NCBI RefSeq assembly: GCF_017114825.1
Contig: NZ_JADEVO010000023.1
Coordinates: forward strand, 29,573 to 93,572
Length of the DNA stretch: 64,000 nucleotides
Source: Pseudomonas gregormendelii
GTDB taxonomy: Bacteria > Pseudomonadota > Gammaproteobacteria > Pseudomonadales > Pseudomonadaceae
Direction: 5' to 3'
The notes under the pieces: generated by a model
Seen by the model: the letters and a program-made list of their open reading frames with translations, nothing else
What the model was told of the DNA's origin: nothing
Databases searched by the model: none
In this document: piece after piece, positions 27,672-36,620 of the stretch
How positions within the stretch are numbered: position 1 is the stretch's first letter
How the letters are laid out: the number at the start of each line of letters is the position of its first letter
Made by a program: the position numbers and the translations under genes

Positions 27672-29090
27672 TTAGATCAATTCACGGACGTCGACGAAAC
27701 GACCGTTTACTGCGGCGGCGGCGGCCATGGCCGGGCTCACCAGGTGGGTACGACCACCGGCACCCTGACGGCCTTCGAAGTTGCGGTTCGAGGTGGACGC
27801 GCAATGCTCGCCCGACTCCAGACGGTCCGGGTTCATCGCCAGGCACATCGAGCAGCCTGGCTCGCGCCATTCAAAACCGGCCTCGAGGAAAATCTTGTCC
27901 AGGCCTTCGGATTCAGCTTGCGCCTTCACCAGGCCCGAGCCCGGCACCACGATGGCCTGCTTGATGGTCGACGCCACTTTGCGGCCCTTGGCGATCACGG
28001 CAGCGGCGCGCAAATCTTCGATGCGCGAGTTGGTGCAGGAGCCGATGAACACGCGGTCCAGCTGGATATCAGTAATCGCCTGATTGGCAGTCAGGCCCAT
28101 GTATTTCAAGGCGCGCTCGATGGAGCCGCGCTTGACCAGGTCCGGTTCCTGAGCCGGGTCTGGCACGTTTTGATCAACGGCCAGGACCATCTCCGGCGAA
28201 GTGCCCCAGCTGACTTGCGGCTTGATCTGCGTGGCATCGAGCTCGACGACGGTGTCGAACTTCGAGTCCGCGTCAGACACCAGGTCTTTCCACGCCTCGA
28301 CAGCCAAGTCCCACTCCGCGCCTTTCGGAGCAAATGGACGGCCCTTGACGTAGGCCACGGTTTTTTCATCCGCCGCCACCAGGCCCACGCGTGCGCCGGC
28401 TTCAATGGACATGTTGCAGATGGTCATGCGCCCTTCAACCGACAGGTCGCGGATCGCGCTGCCAGCGAACTCGATGGCGTGGCCATTACCGCCGGCCGTG
28501 CCGATCTTGCCGATCACGGCGAGCACGATGTCCTTGGCCGTCACGCCGAACGGCAATTCGCCTTCGACCGACACCAACATATTTTTCATTTTCTGGGCGA
28601 CCAGGCACTGGGTGGCGAGCACGTGCTCGACCTCGGAAGTGCCAATACCGTGAGCCAAAGCGCCGAATGCGCCGTGGGTCGAGGTGTGGGAGTCGCCGCA
28701 GACCACGGTCATGCCCGGCAAGGTGGCGCCCTGCTCCGGGCCAATGACGTGGACGATGCCCTGGCGCACGTCGTTCATCTTGAACTCGACAATGCCGTAT
28801 TCATCGCAGTTGTCGTCGAGGGTCTGAACCTGCAGACGCGAGACCTGGTCCGCAATCGCTTCGATGCCGCCCTTGCGCTCCGGTGTGGTCGGTACGTTAT
28901 GGTCCGGGGTCGCGATATTGGCATCGATGCGCCAAGGCTTGCGCCCGGCCAGGCGCAGGCCTTCGAAGGCTTGCGGCGAGGTCACTTCATGGATGATGTG
29001 ACGGTCGATGTAGATCAGCGCAGAACCATCGTCGCGCTGTTTGACCAAATGCGAATCCCAGAGCTTGTCGTAGAGCGTTTTGCCGGCCAT
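27672..29090 (-). CDS. leuC: 3-isopropylmalate dehydratase large subunit
   Basis: The 472-residue aconitase-family subunit has 4Fe-4S cysteine motifs near the C-terminus (GSCTNSR, then CSMCLAMNPD), the CGDSHTSTHGAFG signature and the N-terminal KTLYDKLWDSH. It is the first gene of leuCD, transcribed from the promoter at 29165-29193 and divergent from a LysR gene. Confidence 0.97.
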   Translation of the reverse strand: MAGKTLYDKLWDSHLVKQRDDGSALIYIDRHIIHEVTSPQAFEGLRLAGRKPWRIDANIATPDHNVPTTPERKGGIEAIADQVSRLQVQTLDDNCDEYGIVEFKMNDVRQGIVHVIGPEQGATLPGMTVVCGDSHTSTHGAFGALAHGIGTSEVEHVLATQCLVAQKMKNMLVSVEGELPFGVTAKDIVLAVIGKIGTAGGNGHAIEFAGSAIRDLSVEGRMTICNMSIEAGARVGLVAADEKTVAYVKGRPFAPKGAEWDLAVEAWKDLVSDADSKFDTVVELDATQIKPQVSWGTSPEMVLAVDQNVPDPAQEPDLVKRGSIERALKYMGLTANQAITDIQLDRVFIGSCTNSRIEDLRAAAVIAKGRKVASTIKQAIVVPGSGLVKAQAESEGLDKIFLEAGFEWREPGCSMCLAMNPDRLESGEHCASTSNRNFEGRQGAGGRTHLVSPAMAAAAAVNGRFVDVRELI

Positions 29091-29164
29091 CAGACGGTTT
29101 CCTCATCATTTGTTTCTATGCCCCGGGTTTGAACGACTCAATAACCCTTTGGCTTGTGAGGTCG

Positions 29165-29193
29165 ATCCTAGGGGGTTACATTAAATAACTCAA
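29165..29193 (-). promoter_or_regulatory. Sigma-70 promoter of leuCD
   Basis: On the minus strand, TTGAGT, a 17-nt spacer and TAGGAT. The predicted start is about 65-70 nt before the leuC ATG. A short palindrome, CATATTTTTTATG (29197-29209), lies just upstream and could bind the divergent LysR protein. Confidence 0.7.
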
Positions 29194-29236
29194 ATTCATA
29201 TTTTTTATGCTTTGGATAACCATCTGGAATACCGCA

Positions 29237-30127
29237 ATGGACCTCGCCAACCTTAATGCTTTTATCGCGATTGCCGAGACCGGCAGCTTCTCTGGCGCGG
29301 GAGAACGACTGCACCTGACGCAACCGGCGATCAGCAAACGCATCGCCGGGCTGGAACAACAGTTGAAAGTGCGGCTGTTCGATCGGCTGGGCCGCGAAGT
29401 CGGCCTGACCGAAGCTGGCCGCGCCCTGTTGCCGCGGGCTTACCAGATTCTCAACGTGCTGGACGACACCCGCCGCGCCCTGACCAACCTGACCGGCGAA
29501 GTCAGCGGGCGCCTGACCCTGGCCACCAGCCACCACATCGGCCTGCACCGCCTGCCGCCTTTATTAAGGGAGTTCACCCGACGCTACCCGCAAGTAGCGC
29601 TGGATATTCAGTTCCTCGATTCGGAAGTGGCCTACGAAGAAATCCTCCATGGCCGCGCGGAACTGGCGGTCATCACCCTGGCCCCCGAACCTCACTCCCT
29701 GGTCAAAGCCACCCCGGTGTGGGACGACCCGCTGGATTTCGTGGTCGCACCGGAACATTCGCTGATCAGCAATGGCGCGGTGAGCCTGGCAGACATCGCC
29801 CTGCACCCGGCGGTGTTCCCCGGCGGCAACACCTTTACCCACCACATCGTCCAGCGCCTGTTCGAGGCTCAAGGGCTGACGCCGAACATCGCCATGAGCA
29901 CCAACTACCTCGAAACCATCAAGATGATGGTGTCCATCGGCCTGGCCTGGAGCGTGTTGCCGCGCACCATGCTTGATGAGCAGGTGGCGCGCATCCCTTT
30001 GCCGGGCATACAGCTCACTCGCCAGCTAGGCTATATCCTGCACACAGAACGGACGCTGTCGAACGCGGCACGGGCTTTCATGGCTTTGCTGGACGCACAA
30101 ATCGATCAGCCAGGGACACATGGCTAA
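29237..30127 (+). CDS. LysR-type transcriptional regulator
   Basis: The 296-residue protein has an N-terminal winged helix (LNAFIAIAETGSFSGAGERL..., residues about 5-60, with recognition segment LTQPAISKRIAGLEQQL) and a C-terminal effector-binding domain. The ATG at 29237 (MDLANL) fits the family; a Met 30 bases upstream would add ten odd residues. It is transcribed away from leuC across about 145 bp, so it is a likely regulator of leuCD. The effector is not known. Confidence 0.92.
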   Translation: MDLANLNAFIAIAETGSFSGAGERLHLTQPAISKRIAGLEQQLKVRLFDRLGREVGLTEAGRALLPRAYQILNVLDDTRRALTNLTGEVSGRLTLATSHHIGLHRLPPLLREFTRRYPQVALDIQFLDSEVAYEEILHGRAELAVITLAPEPHSLVKATPVWDDPLDFVVAPEHSLISNGAVSLADIALHPAVFPGGNTFTHHIVQRLFEAQGLTPNIAMSTNYLETIKMMVSIGLAWSVLPRTMLDEQVARIPLPGIQLTRQLGYILHTERTLSNAARAFMALLDAQIDQPGTHG

Positions 30128-30193
30128 CTTGTGCTACTCCTATAGTGCCGCGAGACCCAGCGCCTAACGCCCTATTCAGTCTAAGGCTTGCCA

Positions 30194-33100
30194 ATGCCGA
30201 AATCTGTTGACCGTATTCCGCCGATGCCGCGTATCCAGGCGCTGGACCCCAAACGGTCCGAGCAAAGTTGGGAAAGCGCGCCACAGTTGCTCGCGGCCCT
30301 CAACGGTGCCCGCCTGGGCGCCTGGTATTGGGACATCGAGCGTGGGCAGATCAGTTGGTCTCGGGGTACCCAGGCGCTGTTTGGCTTCGACCCCCATACG
30401 CCGCTGCCCGCCGACCTGGAATACCTCGACCTGCTGCCGCCGGAAGACCGGGCAAAAACCGTGCGCGCCTTCCATGCAGTGATCGCCGGCGCGCCGCTGG
30501 AGCAGGCGATGCACCACCGCATTCGCTGGCCCGATGGCAGCCTGCACTGGCTGGAGATCAATGGCAGCCTGCTGCCAGACAAGGACGGCCGCCCGCGAAT
30601 GATCGGCGTGATCCGCGAAATCACCCACCAGCGCCAGCGCGAACAGGCCCTGAGCAGCTCGGAGAAACGTTTCGCGACGCTGTTTCACCTGTGCCCGAAC
30701 ATGGTGCTGCTGACCCGCCAGGAAGACGGCCTGATCACCGAGGCCAACCAGTATTTTGAAAGCCTGTTCGGCTGGCCGGTACAGAACGCCATCGGCCGAA
30801 CCACCCTGGAGCTGGGCCTCTGGGTGCATCCCGAGCAGCGCGAGCGACTGGTCAAGGCGACCAAGGCCAAAGGTGAACTCATCAGCATGGAGGTGCAGTT
30901 TCGCGCCAGCAACGGGCAGATCCACGACGGCATTCTCAGCGCGCAGAAGGTCGAACTCGAAGGCCAACCCTATCTGCTCAGCACCTTCCTCGACACCACC
31001 GAACGCAAAGCCGCCGAGCTCGCCCTCAAAGACAGCCAGGAGCGCCTGGACCTGGCGCTGGATTCGGCGCAACTGGGTACCTGGGATTGGCACATCCCCA
31101 GCGGCATGCTCTATGGCTCGGCACGCGCTGCGCAGTTGCACGGGTTGGAGGCAATCCCTTTCCACGAGTCCTTCGACGAGTTTTTCGAAGGCGTACCCGA
31201 TGAAGAGCGCGGCAGCATGCGCGACGCCTACCGCAGCTTGCGCGAGGGCCCGGCCGGCAATTATCAGCTGACCTACCGGGTGCAACTGGCCGACGGCAGC
31301 TCGCGCTACCTGGAAAGCCGCGCGCGGCTGTACCGCGACGAAAACGGTGCCCCGCTGCGCATGGCCGGCACCCTGCTCGACATCACTGATCAGGTGGAGC
31401 GTGAGCAACAGCTGGTAGCGTCGGAAGAGAAATTTGCCAGCCTGTTCCAGGTCAGCCCCGATCCAATTTGCGTCACTCGCCAGGACAGCGGCCAGTTCAT
31501 CGAGATCAACTCCAGCTTCACCCAGGCATTTGGCTGGAGCGCCACCGATGTGATCGGGCACAGCGCCGACGAAATCGGCCTGTGGGACGCCTCGGCGAAA
31601 AGCCTGCACCGCATTGAACAGGTGATCCGCGAACAGGGCCTGAGTAACGTGGCCATCCAGGTCCAGCACAAAGATGGGCATTCGCTCACCTGTGTGATCT
31701 CCAGCCGCCAGATCAGTGTCAGCGACCATCCCTGCGTGGTCACCACCCTGCGCGACATCACCCAGCAGCAGCGGTCTGAAGCGGCACTCAAGGCCAGCGA
31801 AGAGAAATTTGCCAAGGCGTTCCACTCCAGCCCGGACGCCATCACCATCACCGAGCGCGACACCGGACGTTACCTGGAGGTCAACGACGGCTTCTGCCGC
31901 CTCACCGGCTACCAGGCCGATGAAGTCGTCGGGCGCACGGTGTATCAGGTCGGCATCTGGGCCGAGGAGAAACAGCGCTCCTCACTGCTGGCCGAACTGC
32001 AGCTCAACGGCCGGGTGCATCACCAGGAAATGCTCGGGCGCAACAAGCGCGGCGAGTTGCTCACCGTTGAAGTGTCGGTAGAGCCCATCACCCTCAACGA
32101 AACCGCCTGCCTGCTGCTGACCGCCCGGGACGTCAGCCTGCTGAAAAACGCCGAGGCGCAGATTCGCCACCTGGCCTACCACGACCCCCTGACCAACCTG
32201 CCCAACCGCGCATTGCTGATGGACCGCCTGAGCCAGCAGATCGCCCTGCTCAAGCGCCACAACCTGCGCGGCGCCCTGCTGTTTCTCGACCTCGACCACT
32301 TCAAGCACATCAATGATTCCCTCGGGCATCCCGTGGGCGACACCGTACTGAAAATCATCACCGCGCGCCTCGAAGCCAGCGTGCGCATGGAAGACACCGT
32401 GGCACGCCTGGGGGGTGACGAGTTCGTTGTGCTGCTCAGCGGCCTGGAAGGTTCGCGCGAGGAGGTCAGCACCCAGGTGCGCAGCCTGGCTGACACCCTG
32501 CGCGAACTGCTGTCGGAGCCCATGTTCCTCGACGGACAACGCCTGCAAGTCACACCCAGCATCGGCATCGCACTGATTCCCGATCACGGCTCGACCCCCA
32601 CCGACCTGCTCAAGCGCGCCGACATCGCCCTGTACCGGGCCAAGGACTCAGGCCGCAATACCGCGCAGATGTACCACAACACCATGCAAAAGGCCGCCAG
32701 CGAACGCCTGCGCATGGAAACCGACCTGCGCCTGGCGCTGTCGCGCAACGAATTTCGCGTGCACTTCCAGCCCCAGATCGACGCCCGGGACAACCGCATC
32801 GTCGGCGCCGAGGCACTGGTGCGCTGGAATCACCCCGCACTGGGCGCCCAGTCACCCAGCGAGTTCATCAAGGTGCTGGAGGACAGCGGACTGATCCTGG
32901 AGGTCGGCAGCTGGATCATCGACGAAGCCTGCCGCGCATTCCAGCACCTGATGGCCGAAGGTCTGATCGACCCGCTCGACTTCAGCCTGTGCGTCAACAT
33001 CAGCCCGCGCCAATTTCGCCAGAACGACTTCGTCGAACGCGTCGAACACAGCCTGCGCAGCCACGGCCTGCCCTGCTCGCTGCTGAAACTGGAAATCACC

Positions 33101-33472
33101 GAAGGCATCGTCATTCAGAACCTGGAAGACACCATCAGCAAGATGTGCCGCCTGAAGAAACTCGGCGTGAGCTTCGCCATGGACGATTTTGGCACCGGCT
33201 ACTCGTCCCTGACCTACCTCAAGCGCCTGCCGGTCGACACCCTGAAAATCGATCAGTCCTTCATCCGCGACGCCACCACCGACCCCAACGACGCCGAAAT
33301 CATCCGTGCCATCGTCGCCATGGCCCGCAGCCTGGGGTTGAAGGTGATCGCCGAAGGGGTGGAAACCCTGGAGCAGCTGGAGTTTCTGCAGGGACTGGGG
33401 TGTTATTTTTACCAAGGGTATCTGCACAGCCGGCCGTTGCCGGTGGAAGCCTTCCAAAAGCTCCTTCAATAA
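30194..33472 (+). CDS. Five-PAS GGDEF/EAL cyclic-di-GMP protein
   Basis: The 1092-residue protein has no signal peptide or membrane helix, so it is cytoplasmic. I read five PAS domains (about 40-150, 158-280, 283-400, 412-530 and 537-655). A GGDEF domain follows (about 655-820, intact GGDEF near 739 with an RMED inhibitory site five residues upstream), then an EAL domain (about 835-1085, with EALVRW, DDFGTGYSS and AEGVE). Both catalytic sites look intact, so it may make or break cyclic-di-GMP depending on the PAS inputs. The ATG at 30194 follows AAGG. A TTG six bases earlier is possible. It is a single gene, ending in a REP hairpin and terminator. Confidence 0.93.
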   Translation: MPKSVDRIPPMPRIQALDPKRSEQSWESAPQLLAALNGARLGAWYWDIERGQISWSRGTQALFGFDPHTPLPADLEYLDLLPPEDRAKTVRAFHAVIAGAPLEQAMHHRIRWPDGSLHWLEINGSLLPDKDGRPRMIGVIREITHQRQREQALSSSEKRFATLFHLCPNMVLLTRQEDGLITEANQYFESLFGWPVQNAIGRTTLELGLWVHPEQRERLVKATKAKGELISMEVQFRASNGQIHDGILSAQKVELEGQPYLLSTFLDTTERKAAELALKDSQERLDLALDSAQLGTWDWHIPSGMLYGSARAAQLHGLEAIPFHESFDEFFEGVPDEERGSMRDAYRSLREGPAGNYQLTYRVQLADGSSRYLESRARLYRDENGAPLRMAGTLLDITDQVEREQQLVASEEKFASLFQVSPDPICVTRQDSGQFIEINSSFTQAFGWSATDVIGHSADEIGLWDASAKSLHRIEQVIREQGLSNVAIQVQHKDGHSLTCVISSRQISVSDHPCVVTTLRDITQQQRSEAALKASEEKFAKAFHSSPDAITITERDTGRYLEVNDGFCRLTGYQADEVVGRTVYQVGIWAEEKQRSSLLAELQLNGRVHHQEMLGRNKRGELLTVEVSVEPITLNETACLLLTARDVSLLKNAEAQIRHLAYHDPLTNLPNRALLMDRLSQQIALLKRHNLRGALLFLDLDHFKHINDSLGHPVGDTVLKIITARLEASVRMEDTVARLGGDEFVVLLSGLEGSREEVSTQVRSLADTLRELLSEPMFLDGQRLQVTPSIGIALIPDHGSTPTDLLKRADIALYRAKDSGRNTAQMYHNTMQKAASERLRMETDLRLALSRNEFRVHFQPQIDARDNRIVGAEALVRWNHPALGAQSPSEFIKVLEDSGLILEVGSWIIDEACRAFQHLMAEGLIDPLDFSLCVNISPRQFRQNDFVERVEHSLRSHGLPCSLLKLEITEGIVIQNLEDTISKMCRLKKLGVSFAMDDFGTGYSSLTYLKRLPVDTLKIDQSFIRDATTDPNDAEIIRAIVAMARSLGLKVIAEGVETLEQLEFLQGLGCYFYQGYLHSRPLPVEAFQKLLQ

Positions 33473-33482
33473 CCGCTGAACG

Positions 33483-33563
33483 TGTAGGAGCTGCCGCAGG
33501 CTGCGAACTTTTGATCTTGGCCTGCCAAAAAATCAAAAGATCGCAGCCTGCGGCAGCTCCTAC
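33483..33563. repeat. Long inverted repeat of the GTAGGAGCTGCCG REP class
   Basis: GTAGGAGCTGCCGCAGGCTG and its exact inverse (ending at 33563) flank about 35 bases. This is a second REP class, distinct from GTGGGAGC. Related copies are at 35194 and 38017. Confidence 0.88.
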
Positions 33564-33577
33564 GGGGGAACGCGCAT

Positions 33578-33604
33578 AAAAAAGGGCGCCAATGGCGCCC
33601 TTTT
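33578..33604. terminator. Bidirectional terminator between the GGDEF/EAL gene and ibpA
   Basis: AAAAAA GGGCGCC AAT GGCGCCC TTTT is symmetric, so it can stop both convergent transcripts. Confidence 0.88.
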
Positions 33605-33616
33605 CATTGCTCGGCC

Positions 33617-34063
33617 TTAGTGCTGCAAAGCCGGCTTTTCCATCCCGTTGATCGGGATGCGTTTGGCTTTCGCCTCCTCCGGAATCACCCGCAGCAAATC
33701 AATGCTCAGCAACCCGTTACGCAGGTCAGCGGCCTTGATTTCGATGTGATCCGCCAGGCGGAACGACAGCTTGAAAGCACGTTGGGCGATGCCCTGGTGC
33801 AGGAAGGTCACGCCTTCGGTAGCGTCGCGTTTGCCGCCACTGATGGTCAGCACGCCCTTCTCGACTTGCAGGTCCAGGTCTTCTTCCTGGAACCCGGCTG
33901 CGGCGACCACGATGCGGTATTGGTCGTCACCGTGTTTTTCCACGTTGTAGGGCGGATAGGTGCTGCCTGGCTCATTGCGCAGGGCGGTTTCGAACAGGTC
34001 GTTAAAACGGTCGAAGCCTACCGAGGAACGGAACAGTGGGGCCAGGGAAAATGCAGTACTCAT
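33617..34063 (-). CDS. ibpA: Hsp20-family small heat-shock protein (IbpA-like)
   Basis: The 148-residue chaperone has an alpha-crystallin domain of about residues 38-125 (PPYNVEKHGDDQYRIVVAAAGF to the FKLSFRL strand). Its IPI motif near the C-terminus (KRIPING) is the I-X-I oligomerisation signature. It holds unfolding proteins in a refoldable state. A sigma-32 promoter and a ROSE-like leader precede it, so both transcription and translation should rise on heating. Confidence 0.93.
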   Translation of the reverse strand: MSTAFSLAPLFRSSVGFDRFNDLFETALRNEPGSTYPPYNVEKHGDDQYRIVVAAAGFQEEDLDLQVEKGVLTISGGKRDATEGVTFLHQGIAQRAFKLSFRLADHIEIKAADLRNGLLSIDLLRVIPEEAKAKRIPINGMEKPALQH

Positions 34064-34128
34064 GATTCAAATCTCCTGAAAACAATCAGCAAGGTTTATG
34101 TCTCCGCGACCCGAATTCGGCATCGCGT
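34064..34128 (-). promoter_or_regulatory. ROSE-like RNA thermometer in the ibpA leader
   Basis: The about 65-nt leader ends in CTTGCTGATTGTTTTCAGGAG and then the start codon. The TTGCT segment can pair imperfectly with the AGGAG ribosome-binding site, the hallmark of ROSE thermometers in small heat-shock genes. This was inferred by eye without folding. Confidence 0.65.
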
Positions 34129-34135
34129 ACCCCTT

Positions 34136-34163
34136 AGATAGGGACCGCTGATTACATTTCAAG
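34136..34163 (-). promoter_or_regulatory. Sigma-32 heat-shock promoter of ibpA
   Basis: On the minus strand, CTTGAAA, 13 bases and CCCTATCT lie close to the RpoH consensus (CTTGAAA-N11-16-CCCCATNT). It is about 75-100 bp before the ibpA start. Confidence 0.85.
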
Positions 34164-34184
34164 AGATTATCTGAAGATTTTTTT

Positions 34185-35144
34185 TCAGGCCGCTTCGGAC
34201 ACCTGAAGACCCAGTAAACGCGAGACATTATCCAGCTCTGTCTCGCGGCGCAGCACCGTAAACAGCTCGACCGCTTCCGGATAATTGCGGGTCAGCATTG
34301 CCAGCCACTGCTTCAAACGCCCCGGCGATTGGCGCGCTGTCATTTGCGCCTTGGCTTGCAGCCAAAAGTCCTGGATCAACGGCAACAACTCGGCCCAGGT
34401 CATTTCGACCACCTCCTCACCCGCCCGCGCCGCCGCGATTTGCCGCGCCAGGTCCGGGCGCGAGACAAGACCGCGACCGAGCATGATGTCTTCGACGCCG
34501 CTGATTTCGCGGCAACGACGCCAGTCTTCGACATCCCAGATATCGCCGTTGGCAAACACCGGCACCTTGACCACCTCTTGCACCCGCGGGATCCACTCCC
34601 AGTGGGCCGGTGGCTTGTAGCCATCGGTCTTGGTGCGCGCATGCACGACGATATGCGCCGCGCCACCTTCGGCCAGCGCGGTGGCGCAGACCAGCGCGCC
34701 GTCGGGGCTGTCGAAGCCCAGGCGCATTTTTGCGGTCACAGGAATGTGCGCCGGCACCGCGCGGCGCACGTGCTCGACGATCTGGTTGAGCAGTTCCGGC
34801 TCCTTGAGCAATACCGCGCCACCGCGGGACTTGTTCACGGTCTTGGCCGGGCAGCCGAAGTTCAGGTCGATCACCTCGGAACCCAATTCGCAAGCGAGCG
34901 CGGCATTTTCTGCCAGGCACACAGGGTCCGAGCCGAGCAATTGCACGCGCAGCGGCACGCCAGAGGCCGTGCGCGCTCCGGTCAGCAATTCAGGGCCGAA
35001 CTTGTGGAAATAGGCAGGCGTGAGCAGCTGGTCGTTGATGCGGATGAACTCGGTCACACACCAATCGATACCACCGACACGAGTGAGCACGTCCCGCAGG
35101 ATGTTGTCGACCAACCCCTCCATGGGCGCCAAGGCAATTTGCAT
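34185..35144 (-). CDS. dusC: tRNA-dihydrouridine(16) synthase DusC-type
   Basis: This 319-residue FMN enzyme has the opening MQIALAPMEG, the NFGCPAKTVNKSRGGA active-site segment (with the conserved Cys, near residue 100) and the KMRLGF motif. Its short length and PMEGLVDN opening fit DusC rather than DusA or DusB. The ATG at 35144 is preferred over one three codons upstream. A second Dus gene (dusA) is at 57625. Confidence 0.92.
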   Translation of the reverse strand: MQIALAPMEGLVDNILRDVLTRVGGIDWCVTEFIRINDQLLTPAYFHKFGPELLTGARTASGVPLRVQLLGSDPVCLAENAALACELGSEVIDLNFGCPAKTVNKSRGGAVLLKEPELLNQIVEHVRRAVPAHIPVTAKMRLGFDSPDGALVCATALAEGGAAHIVVHARTKTDGYKPPAHWEWIPRVQEVVKVPVFANGDIWDVEDWRRCREISGVEDIMLGRGLVSRPDLARQIAAARAGEEVVEMTWAELLPLIQDFWLQAKAQMTARQSPGRLKQWLAMLTRNYPEAVELFTVLRRETELDNVSRLLGLQVSEAA

Positions 35145-35193
35145 GAAAAACACACTCTACGAAAAACGTGCGGCAGTTTACAGGTTTCCCCAT

Positions 35194-35224
35194 GTAGGAG
35201 CTGCCGAAGGCTGCGATCTTTTGA
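35194..35224 (+). repeat. Single REP element (GTAGGAGCTGCCG class)
   Basis: GTAGGAGCTGCCGAAGGCTG followed by CGATCTTTTGA, between dusC and the thioesterase gene. A degraded second arm may extend to about 35275. Confidence 0.7.
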
Positions 35225-35273
35225 CTTTGATCCTTAGATCGTCCTATCGCGGCCAGAGCCTTCGGGACGGGTG

Positions 35274-35711
35274 TCAGGCGGGGACTTGCAACGCCGGGCC
35301 ATAGCCGTCGATGAACTCCGCTGGCATGCGCTTGGGCTTGCCCGTGGAGAGTTCGATGCACACGAAAGTGGTCTGCGCACGCAGCAGCGTGGTGTTGTCG
35401 CTCGGGCGCTTGAGCTGGAAGTGCCGAGTCATTTTCAGGCGTTGGTCCCAGTCGACGATCCAGGTCGCCAATTGCAAGCCGTCGCCTTCGTAGGCGGCCG
35501 CCAGGTAATCGATTTCGTGCCGCACCACCGCCATTGCCCGATCCAGGCGTCGATACTCGACCAGGTCCAGGCCCAGGCGCTGGGAGTGGCGCCAGGCGCA
35601 GCGTTCGAGCCAGGTGACATACACCGCGTTATTCGCGTGCCCCAGCCCGTCGATGTCCTCAGCGCCCACTTCCAGGTCAATGATGAACGGCGTTGCCCGA
35701 TCCCAGCCCAT
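35274..35711 (-). CDS. Hotdog-fold acyl-CoA thioesterase (4HBT/YbgC-like)
   Basis: This 145-residue single hotdog domain has the family core IDGLGHANNAVYVTWLERCAW (about residues 19-39; key residues His, Asn, Asn, Tyr, Glu). It likely cleaves acyl-CoA thioesters; the substrate is unknown. It starts 44 bp after the hydrolase gene on the same strand and may be cotranscribed with it. Confidence 0.85.
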   Translation of the reverse strand: MGWDRATPFIIDLEVGAEDIDGLGHANNAVYVTWLERCAWRHSQRLGLDLVEYRRLDRAMAVVRHEIDYLAAAYEGDGLQLATWIVDWDQRLKMTRHFQLKRPSDNTTLLRAQTTFVCIELSTGKPKRMPAEFIDGYGPALQVPA

Positions 35712-35755
35712 GCCCCACTCCAGTCAGATAGTCACCTGGGCAGTGTAACGGATGC

Positions 35756-36589
35756 TCAGGCCGATTGGCGCGATTGCAGGCTGCGGCCCGCCAGCAGTGA
35801 CAGCACGCCATCAATGACTCGTGGGTCGGCCAGCACCCGCTGATGACCGCCTTCTTCAAGGCGCAGCAGACGGCTGTCGAACCAGGCCTCGTTGATCAGC
35901 TGGGACTCCTTGACCGAGACCAGACGGTCATCTTCGGCATGCACGATCAGCCCGGGCATATCGAGCTGATAGTGCGCGACATCCAGCGTCGCGGCGCGCA
36001 TGCCGACGTCTTGCTCGACCTGGCGAATGAACGCCGAACGGGCCTTGGGCGGCAGGCCCACATACCGGGCAAATCCGCGCAAAACGCCGAGTATTCGCGA
36101 TGGCGCGGCAATGGTCACCAGGGTTTCGGTACGCAGACCCAACTGCACTGCCAGCATCGCACTGGCGCCGCCCATGGAGTGGCCGATCACGGCTTGCAGC
36201 GGCGGCAGCTCGGCGGCGGCTTCAAGCATGGCGCGGGCGAACAGGACAACATTCGCTTCGCTGCCCGGCGAGCGCCCGTGGGCGGGACCGTCGAGGGCGA
36301 CCACGGTGTAGCCGGCGTCCACCAGTGCGTTAATCATGCTGGCGAACTGGGTTGGGCGCCCTTCCCAGCCATGCATCAGCAAGACCGTCGGCCCTTTTCC
36401 CCAGCGCAGTGCCGAGAGACCGAAGCGCAAGGTGATGCGCTCCGACCTGGCCAGCAAGGGCAGCTCCCAATCCCGCGGGGGCAGCTCTCGCGGAGTCATG
36501 AACGCCAGTCGCATCCTGCTTGCGACAAGTTGAGGGGCAAACCAGCCCAAAGTGCCGTTGACGCCACGAACCCACTTTAACCCGCTCAT
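35756..36589 (-). CDS. Alpha/beta hydrolase
   Basis: The 277-residue protein has an oxyanion-hole segment LLMHGWEGRPTQF, the nucleophile elbow GHSMGG (about residue 146) and a late catalytic His in EEGGHQRVL. An acidic DDRL segment near residue 230 supplies the Asp. The start at 36589 (MSGLKW) is preferred over the longer open frame. Its TetR neighbour starts on the same strand 31 bp upstream, so the two probably form a unit. The substrate is unknown. Confidence 0.88.
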   Translation of the reverse strand: MSGLKWVRGVNGTLGWFAPQLVASRMRLAFMTPRELPPRDWELPLLARSERITLRFGLSALRWGKGPTVLLMHGWEGRPTQFASMINALVDAGYTVVALDGPAHGRSPGSEANVVLFARAMLEAAAELPPLQAVIGHSMGGASAMLAVQLGLRTETLVTIAAPSRILGVLRGFARYVGLPPKARSAFIRQVEQDVGMRAATLDVAHYQLDMPGLIVHAEDDRLVSVKESQLINEAWFDSRLLRLEEGGHQRVLADPRVIDGVLSLLAGRSLQSRQSA

Positions 36590-36620
36590 CGCTCTCACTC
36601 CCCAGGCCCAGGCCTTCAGG

